Source: Nonomuraea helvata (lineage in GTDB: Bacteria; Actinomycetota; Actinomycetes; Streptosporangiales; Streptosporangiaceae). From it: a stretch of DNA of 64,000 nt. Made by a program: the position numbers and the translations under genes. The notes under the pieces are model-generated. The model was not told the origin of the DNA, made no database searches, and worked only from the letters and a program-made list of their open reading frames with translations. Position 1 is the stretch's first letter, and each line of letters opens with the position of its first letter. Shown here in pieces: positions 35,701 to 43,637 of this stretch. The stretch spans positions 3,224,001 to 3,288,000 of the forward strand of contig NZ_BAAAXV010000001.1 in assembly GCF_039535785.1 (NCBI RefSeq), given 5' to 3'.

Positions 35701-36120
35701 ATGCCCAAGCGCTGGAACCCGGTCGGCGTGCCGACACCCATCGGCAGCTACAGTCACGTGGCCACAGTGCCGGAGAACACCACGCTGGTGTTCGTCTCGG
35801 GACAGGTGGGGAACCTGCGAGACGGCTCACTCGCGGGCCCGGATGCGCAGTCGCAGACCCGGCAGGTGTTCGCCAATCTGCGGTCCGTACTCGACGAGTT
35901 CTGGGCGACGCCGGACGATGTGGTGAAGCTGCTGACCTTCATATCGGGCACCGAGCATCTGCCTGGCTTCTTCGCCGCCCGGAACGAGGTTTTCGCCGAG
36001 TGGTATCCCGACGGCGACGTCCCGGCGCACTCCCTGGCCGTCGTCGCCGCACTCGCCGCCCCGGAGCTCACCGTGGAGATCGAGGCCGTCATCGCAGTAC
36101 GTGGCGACGCCCGAGCATGA
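35701..36120 (+). CDS. RidA/YjgF-family protein
   Basis: 139 residues with the RidA fold: PIGSYSHVATVPENTTLVFV, SGQVGN, TRQVFANLRSVLDEFWATPD and VVKLLTFISGTEHLPGFFAA. RidA proteins hydrolyse reactive enamine/imine intermediates released by PLP enzymes, or act as specific deaminases in catabolic operons. It lies 52 bases after the M24 gene and in the same direction as the class V PLP gene, supporting a linked amine-processing pathway. The stop overlaps the start of a truncated SDR gene as ATGA. Confidence 0.88.
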   Translation: MPKRWNPVGVPTPIGSYSHVATVPENTTLVFVSGQVGNLRDGSLAGPDAQSQTRQVFANLRSVLDEFWATPDDVVKLLTFISGTEHLPGFFAARNEVFAEWYPDGDVPAHSLAVVAALAAPELTVEIEAVIAVRGDARA

Positions 36121-36455
36121 GCGCCGGACGTGCCGCCCTGCTGACCGGGGCCGCCGACGGCATCGGGCAGGCGGTCATGGACTCGCTGCGCAGCGCGGAA
36201 CGCAGACCTGGAACCGTTCGGCAGGCTGCTCCGGCAGTACCGGGTCGAGACCTTCCGCGAACCGCTCGGCGGTTGGCTGTTGCGGGAGGACGAGACCTGG
36301 ACCCATTGGACGATGACGTCGCAGAGGGCTCGCACCGGGCGGCCGGCGGGCCGGTCGTCGGGGCTTGCCGGACCTACCGACTGTTCATTGGCGGCAGGCC
36401 CGCAGCACTCATCGGGGAGCTCTTCGCAGTGGTCTGCTTCGTACGCGACCGTTGA
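36117..36455 (+). pseudogene. Truncated second short-chain dehydrogenase fused to unrelated sequence
   Basis: ATG 36117 overlaps the RidA stop and starts a typical SDR N-terminus, GRAALLTGAADGIGQAVMDS (TGxxxGIG motif). After about 28 residues the homology ends, and the following ~250 bases contain an unrelated fragment (DLEPFGRLLRQYRVETFREP in another frame, and GRPAALIGELFAVVCFVRDR at the end). The catalytic serine, tyrosine and lysine are gone. The catabolic operon therefore once extended further and was cut by a deletion here. Confidence 0.7.
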
Positions 36456-36555
36456 CCACCCTCGTCAGCCCCATGCTCATTTCACCGGCGCCGCACGGCT
36501 CCGCCAAAGGAAAGACATTGACATGAAGAGAACACACATCAGCAAGGGTGCTTGG

Positions 36556-37097
36556 TGATCGCCCGGATTCGTGAGCGCAACGAGATTGTGTTCTTCACCT
36601 TCCTCTCGCAGGTGCACGTGGGACTTGCCGGCTCCTGGTGGCTGCTGGTCATTGTCCGGGGTGTGGCCGGCCGTACTGACCGTCCTGATAGGGCAGCTGG
36701 TCGGGCGCCGTGGAACAGGATCTGCCACTCACGCAGCCATTGGTCGCGACCGGGGCGGCGTTCGTACTGATCCAGTTGTGCCCGCGGCTTCATACGCGAG
36801 GACTCCTTGCTGACGGTGCTCGACGAGCCGACGTCCGCGATGGACGTGGAGGCGGAACACGCCCTCTTCGCGCGGTACGCCGCCCTGGCACGGTCAAGCG
36901 CAGAGGCCAGTATCGGTGGGATCACGCCGCTGGTTTCACACCCGTTCTCAACAGTGCGAATGGCGGATCTGATCATCATGCTCGACGGATCGCATCTCGT
37001 GGAGCAGGGCTCTCATGAGGAGCTCATGGCCAAGGACGGGCACTACGCGGAGCTCTACAAGATCCAGGCTGCTGCCTATCACAAGGGCCTGGTCTGA
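36556..37097 (+). pseudogene. Internally deleted ABC exporter (membrane-ATPase fusion type)
   Basis: The left part carries N-terminal membrane sequence in shifting frames (VHVGLAGSWWLLVIVRGV, WPAVLTVLIGQLVG, LTQPLVATGAAFVLIQL). The right part (36807-37097) is the end of the ATPase domain from Walker B onward: LTVLDEPTSAMD, PLVSHPFSTVRMADLIIML and GSHEELMAKDGHYAELYKIQ. Walker A, the Q-loop and the signature are absent. About 400-500 residues have been removed from an MsbA-like exporter gene. It lies just before the chimeric response-regulator gene. Confidence 0.7.
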
Positions 37098-37123
37098 TTC
37101 ATCCCCCTGACGGAAAGGCCGCA

Positions 37124-37702
37124 ATGGCGGACTATCGACTGGACACACTGGACGGCACGCGGATCTTGATGACCGGACACTCCGGCTTTCTCGGTTCCTG
37201 GCTTGCCGGCATGGCCGCGAGACTTGGCGCAACGGTCGTCGGCTTGGAATGGGGCTGGCTGGTGCGGGTGCTCATGCTGACCGCCGCGGGCGACGTGCGG
37301 GCCCGGGTGGCCGGGCTGTCGCTGGGGGCCGACGACTACCTGCCCAAGCCGTTCGCGTTCGAGGAGCTGGTGGCCCGGGTGCACGCGCTCGGGCGGCGGG
37401 CCAGACGGGCCGACCCGCCGATGCTGGAGCGGGCGGGGGTGCGGCTGGACTGGGCGCACCGGCAGGTGTTCAGGGAGGGCAGGTACGTGCCGCTCGCCCG
37501 CAAGGAGTTCGGCCTGCTGGCCGAGCTGCTGCGCGCCCAGGGCGCGGTGGTCTCGGCCGAGACGCTGCTGGAGAAGGTGTGGGACGAGCACATCGACCCG
37601 TTCACGAACACGGTGCGCACGACGATGATGAAACTGCGCAAGAAGCTAGGCGAGCCCCAGGTCATCGAGACCGTGCCGGGACCGGGATATCGCATCCCAT
37701 GA
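37124..37702 (+). CDS. Chimeric OmpR-type response regulator with a sugar-dehydratase N-terminus
   Basis: 192 residues in one uninterrupted frame. Residues 1-42 (DTLDGTRILMTGHSGFLGSW, then MAARLGATVVGLE) are the Rossmann start of a CDP-glucose 4,6-dehydratase/NDP-sugar epimerase. From about residue 47 the protein is the end of a receiver domain (VLMLTAAGDVRARVAGLSLG, ADDYLPKPFAFEELVARVHA) and a complete winged-helix output domain (GRYVPLARKEFGLLAELLRA, TNTVRTTMMKLRKKLGEP, IETVPGPGYRIP). The phospho-accepting aspartate and acidic pocket are gone; the switch threonine and lysine remain. GGAAAGG precedes ATG 37124, so the hybrid is probably translated. It is coupled to the kinase gene by an ATGA overlap. 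Confidence 0.8.
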   Translation: MADYRLDTLDGTRILMTGHSGFLGSWLAGMAARLGATVVGLEWGWLVRVLMLTAAGDVRARVAGLSLGADDYLPKPFAFEELVARVHALGRRARRADPPMLERAGVRLDWAHRQVFREGRYVPLARKEFGLLAELLRAQGAVVSAETLLEKVWDEHIDPFTNTVRTTMMKLRKKLGEPQVIETVPGPGYRIP

Positions 37703-38844
37703 GCATGCGCCTGCGGTTCGCGCTGGCCTGCGCGGGCGTCTTCTTCGTGATCGGCACTCTCGCCGTGACCGCTGTCTTCTTCGTCGCCCGGACGACCCTG
37801 CAGTACCGGGCGTCGGTGTTCACCCCCCAGAACGCCTTCTGGTCGACTGAACCCGAGGACTACGAGCTCGCCCGGAGCTTCGGGCTCGCGGTGCACGCCA
37901 CCTACCGGACCGACGTCCTCGACAACCTGCGTAACGCCGGTGTGCTGGCCGTGCTCGGCGGCACGGGGCTGGCGTTCGGGGCCGGCTGGCGGACGGCCGG
38001 CATGGTGCTCATCCCGCTCAGGAACGTCACCGACACCGCCCGCCGCATCGTCCAGAATCACGACCTGAGCGAGCGCATCGGGTACAAGGGCTCGCGCGAC
38101 GAGATCAAGGAGCTGACCGACAGCTACGACGTGATGCTCGACCGCCTCGCGCGCTCGTTCGACGGGCAGCGCAGGTTCGTCGCGAACGCCTCGCACGAGC
38201 TGCGCACCCCGCTCACCATCAACAGGACGCTCGTGGACGTCGCCGTGCGCCGGCCGGACGCGACCGAGGACGTCAAGCGGCTCGGCGAGTCGCTGCTGCT
38301 GGTCAACGCCCGCCACGAGCGACTCATCGACGGCCTGCTGGCGCTGACCGAGGGCGAGCGGGCGGTGCTGGACCGGCGGCCGTTCGACCTGACGGACGTG
38401 GCCGAGCACGTGCTGGACCAGGCGGCGGCCGAGGCGGCCGAGCGGGAGGTGACCATGCACCGGCTGCTCGACCCCGCTCCGACGGCGGGCGAGGCGGTGC
38501 TGGTGGAGCGGCTGGTGCAGAACCTCGTGGAGAACGCCATCAGGCACAACCACCCGAAGGGCGAGGTGTGGGTGACGACCCGGCGGCGGGCCGACCGGGT
38601 CGAGCTGGTCGTGGCCAACACGGGGCTGCAGGTGCCGCCGTACGAGATCGAAACGATCTTCGAGCCGTTCCGGCGGCTGCACGGCGACCGGCTCCGCTCG
38701 GACCGGGGCAGCGGGCTGGGCCTGTCGATCGTACGGGTGATCACGGAGGCGCACGGCGGCACGGTCACGGCCACGCCCAGGGACGAGGGCGGGCTGACGA
38801 TCACCGTCGAGCTGCCCGTCCACGCCGAGGGCGGCTCAGTCTAG
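37699..38844 (+). CDS. Sensor histidine kinase
   Basis: 381 residues: two membrane segments (LACAGVFFVIGTLAVTAVFF and VLAVLGGTGLAFGAG) flank a ~70-residue outer loop. Then come a HAMP linker (LIPLRNVTDTARRIVQNHDL), the dimerisation/phosphoacceptor H-box VANASHELRTPLTINRTLVD, and an ATPase domain with N-box LVENAIRHNH and G-box RGSGLGLSIV. All catalytic motifs are intact. Its cognate regulator upstream has lost the aspartate that would receive phosphate, so the kinase now lacks its natural partner unless another regulator serves. Confidence 0.92.
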   Translation: MSMRLRFALACAGVFFVIGTLAVTAVFFVARTTLQYRASVFTPQNAFWSTEPEDYELARSFGLAVHATYRTDVLDNLRNAGVLAVLGGTGLAFGAGWRTAGMVLIPLRNVTDTARRIVQNHDLSERIGYKGSRDEIKELTDSYDVMLDRLARSFDGQRRFVANASHELRTPLTINRTLVDVAVRRPDATEDVKRLGESLLLVNARHERLIDGLLALTEGERAVLDRRPFDLTDVAEHVLDQAAAEAAEREVTMHRLLDPAPTAGEAVLVERLVQNLVENAIRHNHPKGEVWVTTRRRADRVELVVANTGLQVPPYEIETIFEPFRRLHGDRLRSDRGSGLGLSIVRVITEAHGGTVTATPRDEGGLTITVELPVHAEGGSV

Positions 38845-39455
38845 ACCCTGGATCTCCCAGAGCGCCGTCTCCGGAATGCCGGCCTTGACGAGCAGCTCCC
38901 ACGTGCCCATCCGGTCGGCCGGGTCGGCGAGCATGGCGCGCAGCAGCGGCCGCAGCTGCGCGTGGTCGGCCCCGTCCTCGGCCCACATCGCCCCGAGCGC
39001 CCGGTGCATGGCGGGCGAGCGCACGGCGACCGTCCGCACCAGCTCCTCCAGGATCGCCAGGCGGTCCCGGTACGGCAGGAAGCGGCCCTCCCCCAGGGCC
39101 CGCACCAGCAGGTCGAGCAGCCGCCGGTGGCGGGGCGAGTGGCCGGTGGCGACCGCGACGACGACGTCGCCCATGCCGCCGGTCTCCGCCGCCTCCGAGC
39201 ACGACGTCCTCCTTGCCGTCCTCGACCACGCGGTGCGCCGCCAGCGCGGTGACCAGCCCGGTCCAGCCCTCCTGCCCGAGCTGCCCCTTCCACAGGTGGC
39301 TAAGCGAGGACCACTGCTCCAAGTGGTCGGGGCCGGGCAGGATCGACGAGACGCGGACCGGCTCCTCCGACGCGCAGACGATCAGCAGGGTCAGGTTCGC
39401 CGAGTAGGCGGCCAGCCGGCGGGTCAGCGTGTGGCGTACCGGCCTGAACCCGGCA
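38836..39455 (-). pseudogene. Unrecognised gene broken by one frameshift
   Basis: The minus strand reads LTRRLAAYSANLTLLIVCAS, VRVSSILPGPDHLEQWSSLS and TGLVTALAAHRVVEDGKEDV in one frame. It then continues as GDVVVAVATGHSPRHRRLLD and DRLAILEELVRTVAVRSPAM in another, to a stop at 38836. The switch near 39200 is explained by one extra G (GGAGG). Family not recognised. The 5' end merges into a transposase fragment near 39455. It lies tail to tail with the kinase gene, overlapping by 9 bases. Confidence 0.5.
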
Positions 39456-39461
39456 GGCGCC

Positions 39462-39685
39462 GGGCGATGGTGCCATCCCGGTCACCGCGGCCACCGCTTC
39501 TTTTAGCTCCCGGCGCGGCACGATCGCATCGATCGCCTCCCACAACTGCTCCAGCCCCAGTTCCTCGCCATACTCGGTGATCTCCAGCAGTGTCGCCACC
39601 GCGGCGGCCAGGATGGCCGAGGGCCGGACCGGCTTGGGGTGCTGGCGGGCTCGCTCCTTGTCGGTGGCGCTCTCGGCCTTCTGTC
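39462..39685 (-). pseudogene. Tn3-family transposase fragment
   Basis: The minus strand reads SATDKERARQHPKPVRPSAI, VATLLEITEYGEELGLEQLW and AIDAIVPRRELKEAVAAVTG, followed by PSPGA. This resembles the N-terminal region (DUF4158) of actinobacterial Tn3 transposases, where a PPPG(A)D segment follows. It is a fragment of about 75 codons with neither end of the gene nor Tn3 inverted repeats. Confidence 0.45.
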
Positions 39686-40470
39686 TCAGTCATCCTGGCG
39701 AAAGATGATCGCGGTGCCCAGGGCAGCGGAGGCGGGCACGAACATCTCTCCGGGACCAGTTCGGGTGACCGGGATGTCGTTGGCGCGCAGGAACCGCTGG
39801 GTGATGGCGATGCCGCGTACCGACACCGTGTAGGCGACGAATGCCGGCAGTGCCGCCGGACGCTCACCGGGCAGCAGCGCGCCGCGCCTGCGCGCGGTAC
39901 TAGCTAGTGGGCTGTCCCGCGCCTGGCCGAAGTTCTACCGTAGCGTTGCTCCAGCTCGGGCAACGCCGAGTCGGCGACGCACAGCACGCATTCGGCCAGA
40001 CCGGTTGCACCATTGGGATGGTCGGTGTGCCGCTGGTCCTGGGGCGCTTCGACGGGGGTGTTCTCGGGAAACCCGATCCTGCCTTCTGGCACGCACCCTG
40101 CAGGCAGATCGGGATCGGAGATCTCAAGGTAGCGAGCGGGCTTCATCTTGGTCCCTGCGCTGGTCTCCACGGGCCGCTGGATGGCGTGCACGCCGCCGTG
40201 GCCGACGCCGGTGGCTGCCAGCAGCGCGGCGACGCTGTCAATGTCCAGCGCGTTGGCGATCATGATGTGGAGCCCCTGGAAACGCTGGAGAAAGGACGTG
40301 ATGTTTGCGGCGGTGGCGGCCACCAGCCCCGGCAGCTTGTCGTCGGGCACCTGCAGCGGGATCGGACGGGCTCTGCCGGACACGCGGCCGATCTCGTGGA
40401 TGGACGGCCACCAACTCGACGAAGTTGCCGGGAAAGTACACGTGGGTGTTGGACACCCCGAACGGCTCGG
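39686..40470 (-). pseudogene. Glyoxalase-like (VOC) protein, frameshifted
   Basis: Minus-strand pieces in order: NTHVYFPGNFVELVAVHPRD (about 40450), VAATAANITSFLQRFQGLHI and GGVHAIQRPVETSAGTKMKP (one long frame, 40370-39950), and FVAYTVSVRGIAITQRFL with GPGEMFVPASAALGTAIIFR ending at 39686. Together these cover a two-module glyoxalase-like protein of about 270 residues, but in at least three frames. The 5' end is cut at the junction with a TetR remnant on the other strand. Confidence 0.6.
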
Positions 40471-40474
40471 CAAG

Positions 40475-40880
40475 GCCTCCCTCAACGCCACCACCGTCGA
40501 GCAGATCGCCGAAGCCGCCGAGATATCCCCCGCCACCTTCTTCCGCTACTTCCCGACGAAGGAGCATCTCGTCTCCCTCGATCGTTTCCCACCCCCTCAT
40601 TGAGGCCCTGGCCTCAAGCCCCCAGCTGCACCGATCACGCCGTCTTGGCGTCCACCAACGTCGCGCGGCGCATCCTCGCCATCCAGACCAGCTGCAAGGC
40701 CGCGATGACAACAGCCGTCGACCAACTCGGCACCACCAGCCAGTTGGAAGAACTCGGCGGCGTACGCCGCTCCTGGGAGCACCGGTGCGGTCCGACCCTG
40801 CCGGCTCGCGAGGAGTTCTACGTCGCCGACCATCAGCCGACCAGCTCGATGACACCGCCTGAGCCAGCAGAAGCTCCTGC
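40475..40880 (+). pseudogene. TetR-family regulator remnant
   Basis: LNATTVEQIAEAAEISPATF followed by FRYFPTKEHLVSLDRFPPP is a TetR recognition helix region. The first ~30 residues are missing at the junction with the VOC remnant. Downstream pieces (SPQLHRSRR, then TAVDQLGTTSQLEELGGVRR) lie in other frames. The TetR and VOC genes look like an originally divergent pair collapsed by a deletion. Confidence 0.6.
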
Positions 40881-40956
40881 CTACGGCCCTGTCGTTCGCT
40901 GCCTGGTTTTGTCGGTGACTCACCAGCAAAATCACCTGCCTGTCGCGGCGGGGGTA

Positions 40957-42541
40957 TCACTCTAAGTGTGGAAACGATCACTATGGGTAAATGAGCCAAG
41001 GTAGATCATCTTAACGCTTCGGGGGGAGCGTCCATCATGACGAACACGCGGGGATCATCGGCTCTGAGTACCACTTTCACACCAGACCACGAGCAGGCGG
41101 GAGGCTTGGCACGGGCTGCTCATCATGGCGGGGAAAAATCCCCCCTTCTTGAAGGTCAGGTGCCGCTGCGGGAGTTGCTCGGCGATCAGGTGCTGGACCT
41201 GCTGCTGGAGCGATCGAAAGACGGCAAGGGCGGGCTGCGCCTGACCGGCGAGGGCTCGATGCTGGGCGAGCTGGTCAAAGCGGTGCTGGAACGCGCGCTG
41301 GAGGCCGAGCTGTCGAGCCATCTGGGCTATGGCAAGCACGATCCGGTCGGCCACGGGACGGGCAACTCACGTAACGGCAAGATCGGCAAAACCGTGCAGA
41401 CCGGGGTCGGCCCGGTCCGGCTGGCCGTGCCACGCGATCGGGCCGGCACCTTCGAGCCGGTGCTGGTGCCCAAACGCGCCGGCCGCATCTCCGGCGGCCT
41501 GGACGACATGATCATCAGCCTGTACGCGCACGGCATGAGCGTGCGCGACATCCAGCACCACCTGCGCCAGATTTATGAGGTCGAACTGTCGCACGAGGCT
41601 ATCTCCAACATCACCGACGCCGTGCTGGAAGAAGTCCGCGCCTGGCAGGCACGGCCACTGGAGGCGATCTACCCGGTGGTGTTCCTGGACGCCATCGTGG
41701 TCAAAGTGCGCGACAACCACAGCGTGCAGGCCAAACCCGCCTACCTGGCCATCGGCATCGACGCCGACGGCGAAAAGCACGTCCTGGGCATCTGGCTGGC
41801 CAAGACCCCGCTCGACCATGCCACCGCCGGCGAGTCGTCCCGATTCTGGAACGCGGTGATGACCGATCTGCGCAACCGCGGCGTGCGCGACATCCTCATC
41901 GCCTGCACCGACGGCCTGGCCGGCTTCGAAGACGCCATCCACGCGGCGTTCCCGTACACCACCGTGCAAACCTGCGTCGTTCACATGATCAGGAATGCGC
42001 TACGGCCGGTGGCCCGCCGCGACCGCGCGGGGGTGGCCGCCGAACTGAAGAAGATCTACACCGCGCCAAGCGCCGAGGCCGCCTTCGACGCCCTGGCCGA
42101 CTTCACCGCCTCCGATTGGGGCACGAAATACCCGCAAGCGGCCCGCGTGTTCGAGGCCGCCTGGGACCGGTTCACCCCGTTTTTCGCCTTCTCCCCCGCG
42201 GTGCGCAAGCTGCTCTACACCACCAACGGCATCGAGTCCCTGAACTACCAACTGCGCAAGGTCACCAAGGCCCGCGGGCACTTCCCCGGCGACGACGCCG
42301 TGGTCAAGCTGCTGTGGCTGGCCATCATCAACATCGAGGACAAACGCGCCCGCGAACGCGCCTCCCACAAGGAGAAAACCGGCAAGATCAAGAACTCGCC
42401 CAGCACCGCCCGCCTCATCGAGGGGCAACGCACCATCGGCTGGAGAGAAGCACTCATCGAACTCGATCTCGCCTACCCAGGACGGATCAGGTAAAGAGGG
42501 TTCTCCATCACCCAGAAAGGATCTTTACACACTTGAAGTGA
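40957..42541. mobile_element. IS256-family insertion sequence
   Basis: The element carries a full IS256 transposase. Imperfect inverted repeats are visible: left TCACTCTAAGTGTGGAAACG, right reading inward TCACTTCAAGTGTGTAAAG. They continue into related GATC and TGGGT blocks. No 8-9 bp target duplication is visible at either set of possible ends (flanks GGGGTA and CAAGCT), so the exact borders are uncertain by a few bases and one flank may have been rearranged after insertion. Confidence 0.8.
41037..42494 (+). CDS. IS256-family transposase
   Basis: 485 residues with the mutator-type transposase pattern: N-terminal LGELVKAVLERALEAELSSH and GNSRNGKIGKTVQTGVGPVR, first aspartate in YPVVFLDAIVVKVRDN, second in ILIACTDGLAGFEDAIHAAF, the CxxH-containing TVQTCVVHMIRNALRPVA, and the catalytic glutamate in LYTTNGIESLNYQLRK. 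Length is normal for the family (slightly long N-terminus). It appears intact and active. Confidence 0.95.
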   Translation: MTNTRGSSALSTTFTPDHEQAGGLARAAHHGGEKSPLLEGQVPLRELLGDQVLDLLLERSKDGKGGLRLTGEGSMLGELVKAVLERALEAELSSHLGYGKHDPVGHGTGNSRNGKIGKTVQTGVGPVRLAVPRDRAGTFEPVLVPKRAGRISGGLDDMIISLYAHGMSVRDIQHHLRQIYEVELSHEAISNITDAVLEEVRAWQARPLEAIYPVVFLDAIVVKVRDNHSVQAKPAYLAIGIDADGEKHVLGIWLAKTPLDHATAGESSRFWNAVMTDLRNRGVRDILIACTDGLAGFEDAIHAAFPYTTVQTCVVHMIRNALRPVARRDRAGVAAELKKIYTAPSAEAAFDALADFTASDWGTKYPQAARVFEAAWDRFTPFFAFSPAVRKLLYTTNGIESLNYQLRKVTKARGHFPGDDAVVKLLWLAIINIEDKRARERASHKEKTGKIKNSPSTARLIEGQRTIGWREALIELDLAYPGRIR

Positions 42542-42566
42542 CAAGCTCGTCGCGGCGGGAGATCTG

Positions 42567-43526
42567 CTATCGGTTGCTCTTGATGTTGCGTAGGACGGGT
42601 CCGGTTTCCAGGTGACGGATGCCGGGGAGCGGGGCGATCTTGCAGGTGAGATAGTCGTACAGGGCTGGCGCGTTGGAGCATGCGACGCTGGCGTAGATGT
42701 TGGTCGGGCCGGTGGTGGCTGCGGCGTAGGCGACCTCGGAGTGCCCGGCGAGGGCATTGCCGACAATATCGAGCGCTGCGGGTTCGACAGACAGCCACAG
42801 CACGGTCCATGCGGCGATGGCGGGGAACAGTCGGTGGTCGACGTCGATGTCGAAATACAAGGTGCCGCTTTGGGTCAGCTCGGTCAATCGCCGACGTACG
42901 GCGTCGCGTGACCAGCGGGTGATGGCGACCAGTTCAGCGAGCCCGGTACGGCCGTCGTCGGCCAAGGCTTGCAGGAGCAGCCGATCCAAGTCATCAAGTG
43001 CCCTTGGTCGGCTGATGTGCATGGTGTCGTCTGGCTGAAGTGATCGGATCTGGTCAGGGGTGAGGCCGCTGTGGTCGGCGATCATGCGGTGCAGGCCGCG
43101 GGAGAAGGTGCGTAGTAGGTAGTGCGCGGTAACACCTTCGACGCGGGGGGTGCGGGGAAGTAGGTCGAGCAGCAGGGATTCGCTGGTGCCGGTGTGGCTG
43201 GTCACCATGCACACGATTTCGGTGCCACCGGAGGTCAGGCGGACCCAGGCGGTGTCGTCGCGTCGGGCCAAGGCGTCGGCTATCGAGGTCGCCGCGATCG
43301 GCGCACAGCGTACGCGAAGGAACCACGGGGCGCTGGCGTGCAGGTACGGGTCAGTCAGTCCCCGAACGTGCAGGGTTCCGCTGGAGCGTAGGCGCGTGTA
43401 GCGGCGCGCGACGGTCTGGTCCGACACGCCAAGGACGGCGGCGATCCGGCTGAACGGTGCCCGGGGGTTGATCTGCAGCGTGTGGGCGAGTTGACGGTCA
43501 AGGTCGTCGAAAGAGTCGGATCTCAC
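42567..43526 (-). CDS. Lrp/AsnC-family regulator with two HTH modules
   Basis: 319 residues, about twice a standard Lrp protein: the first HTH near the N-terminus (FSRIAAVLGVSDQTVARRYT) and a second around residues 180-225 (GLAELVAITRWSRDAVRRRL). Each is followed by a RAM-like alpha/beta domain (second: LWLSVEPAALDIVGNALAGH). Such duplicated Lrp regulators are common in actinomycetes. It is divergent from the FAD monooxygenase operon across 111 bases and is the likely regulator. Confidence 0.88.
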   Translation of the reverse strand: MRSDSFDDLDRQLAHTLQINPRAPFSRIAAVLGVSDQTVARRYTRLRSSGTLHVRGLTDPYLHASAPWFLRVRCAPIAATSIADALARRDDTAWVRLTSGGTEIVCMVTSHTGTSESLLLDLLPRTPRVEGVTAHYLLRTFSRGLHRMIADHSGLTPDQIRSLQPDDTMHISRPRALDDLDRLLLQALADDGRTGLAELVAITRWSRDAVRRRLTELTQSGTLYFDIDVDHRLFPAIAAWTVLWLSVEPAALDIVGNALAGHSEVAYAAATTGPTNIYASVACSNAPALYDYLTCKIAPLPGIRHLETGPVLRNIKSNR

Positions 43527-43637
43527 TCTGAGGACGGTAAGTCATGTCGAAACCAGCGGTGCTGATCGGGGCTGAGCGGAATCTGCCGCACCCCTTCGGA
43601 AGAGTGGAGGTGTCGTCGAGATCAAGGGAGGACCCGT

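Noticed and set aside
37336..38823. 495-codon minus-strand frame opposite the kinase gene
   Set aside because: Antisense shadow; the plus strand has H, N and G boxes in order.
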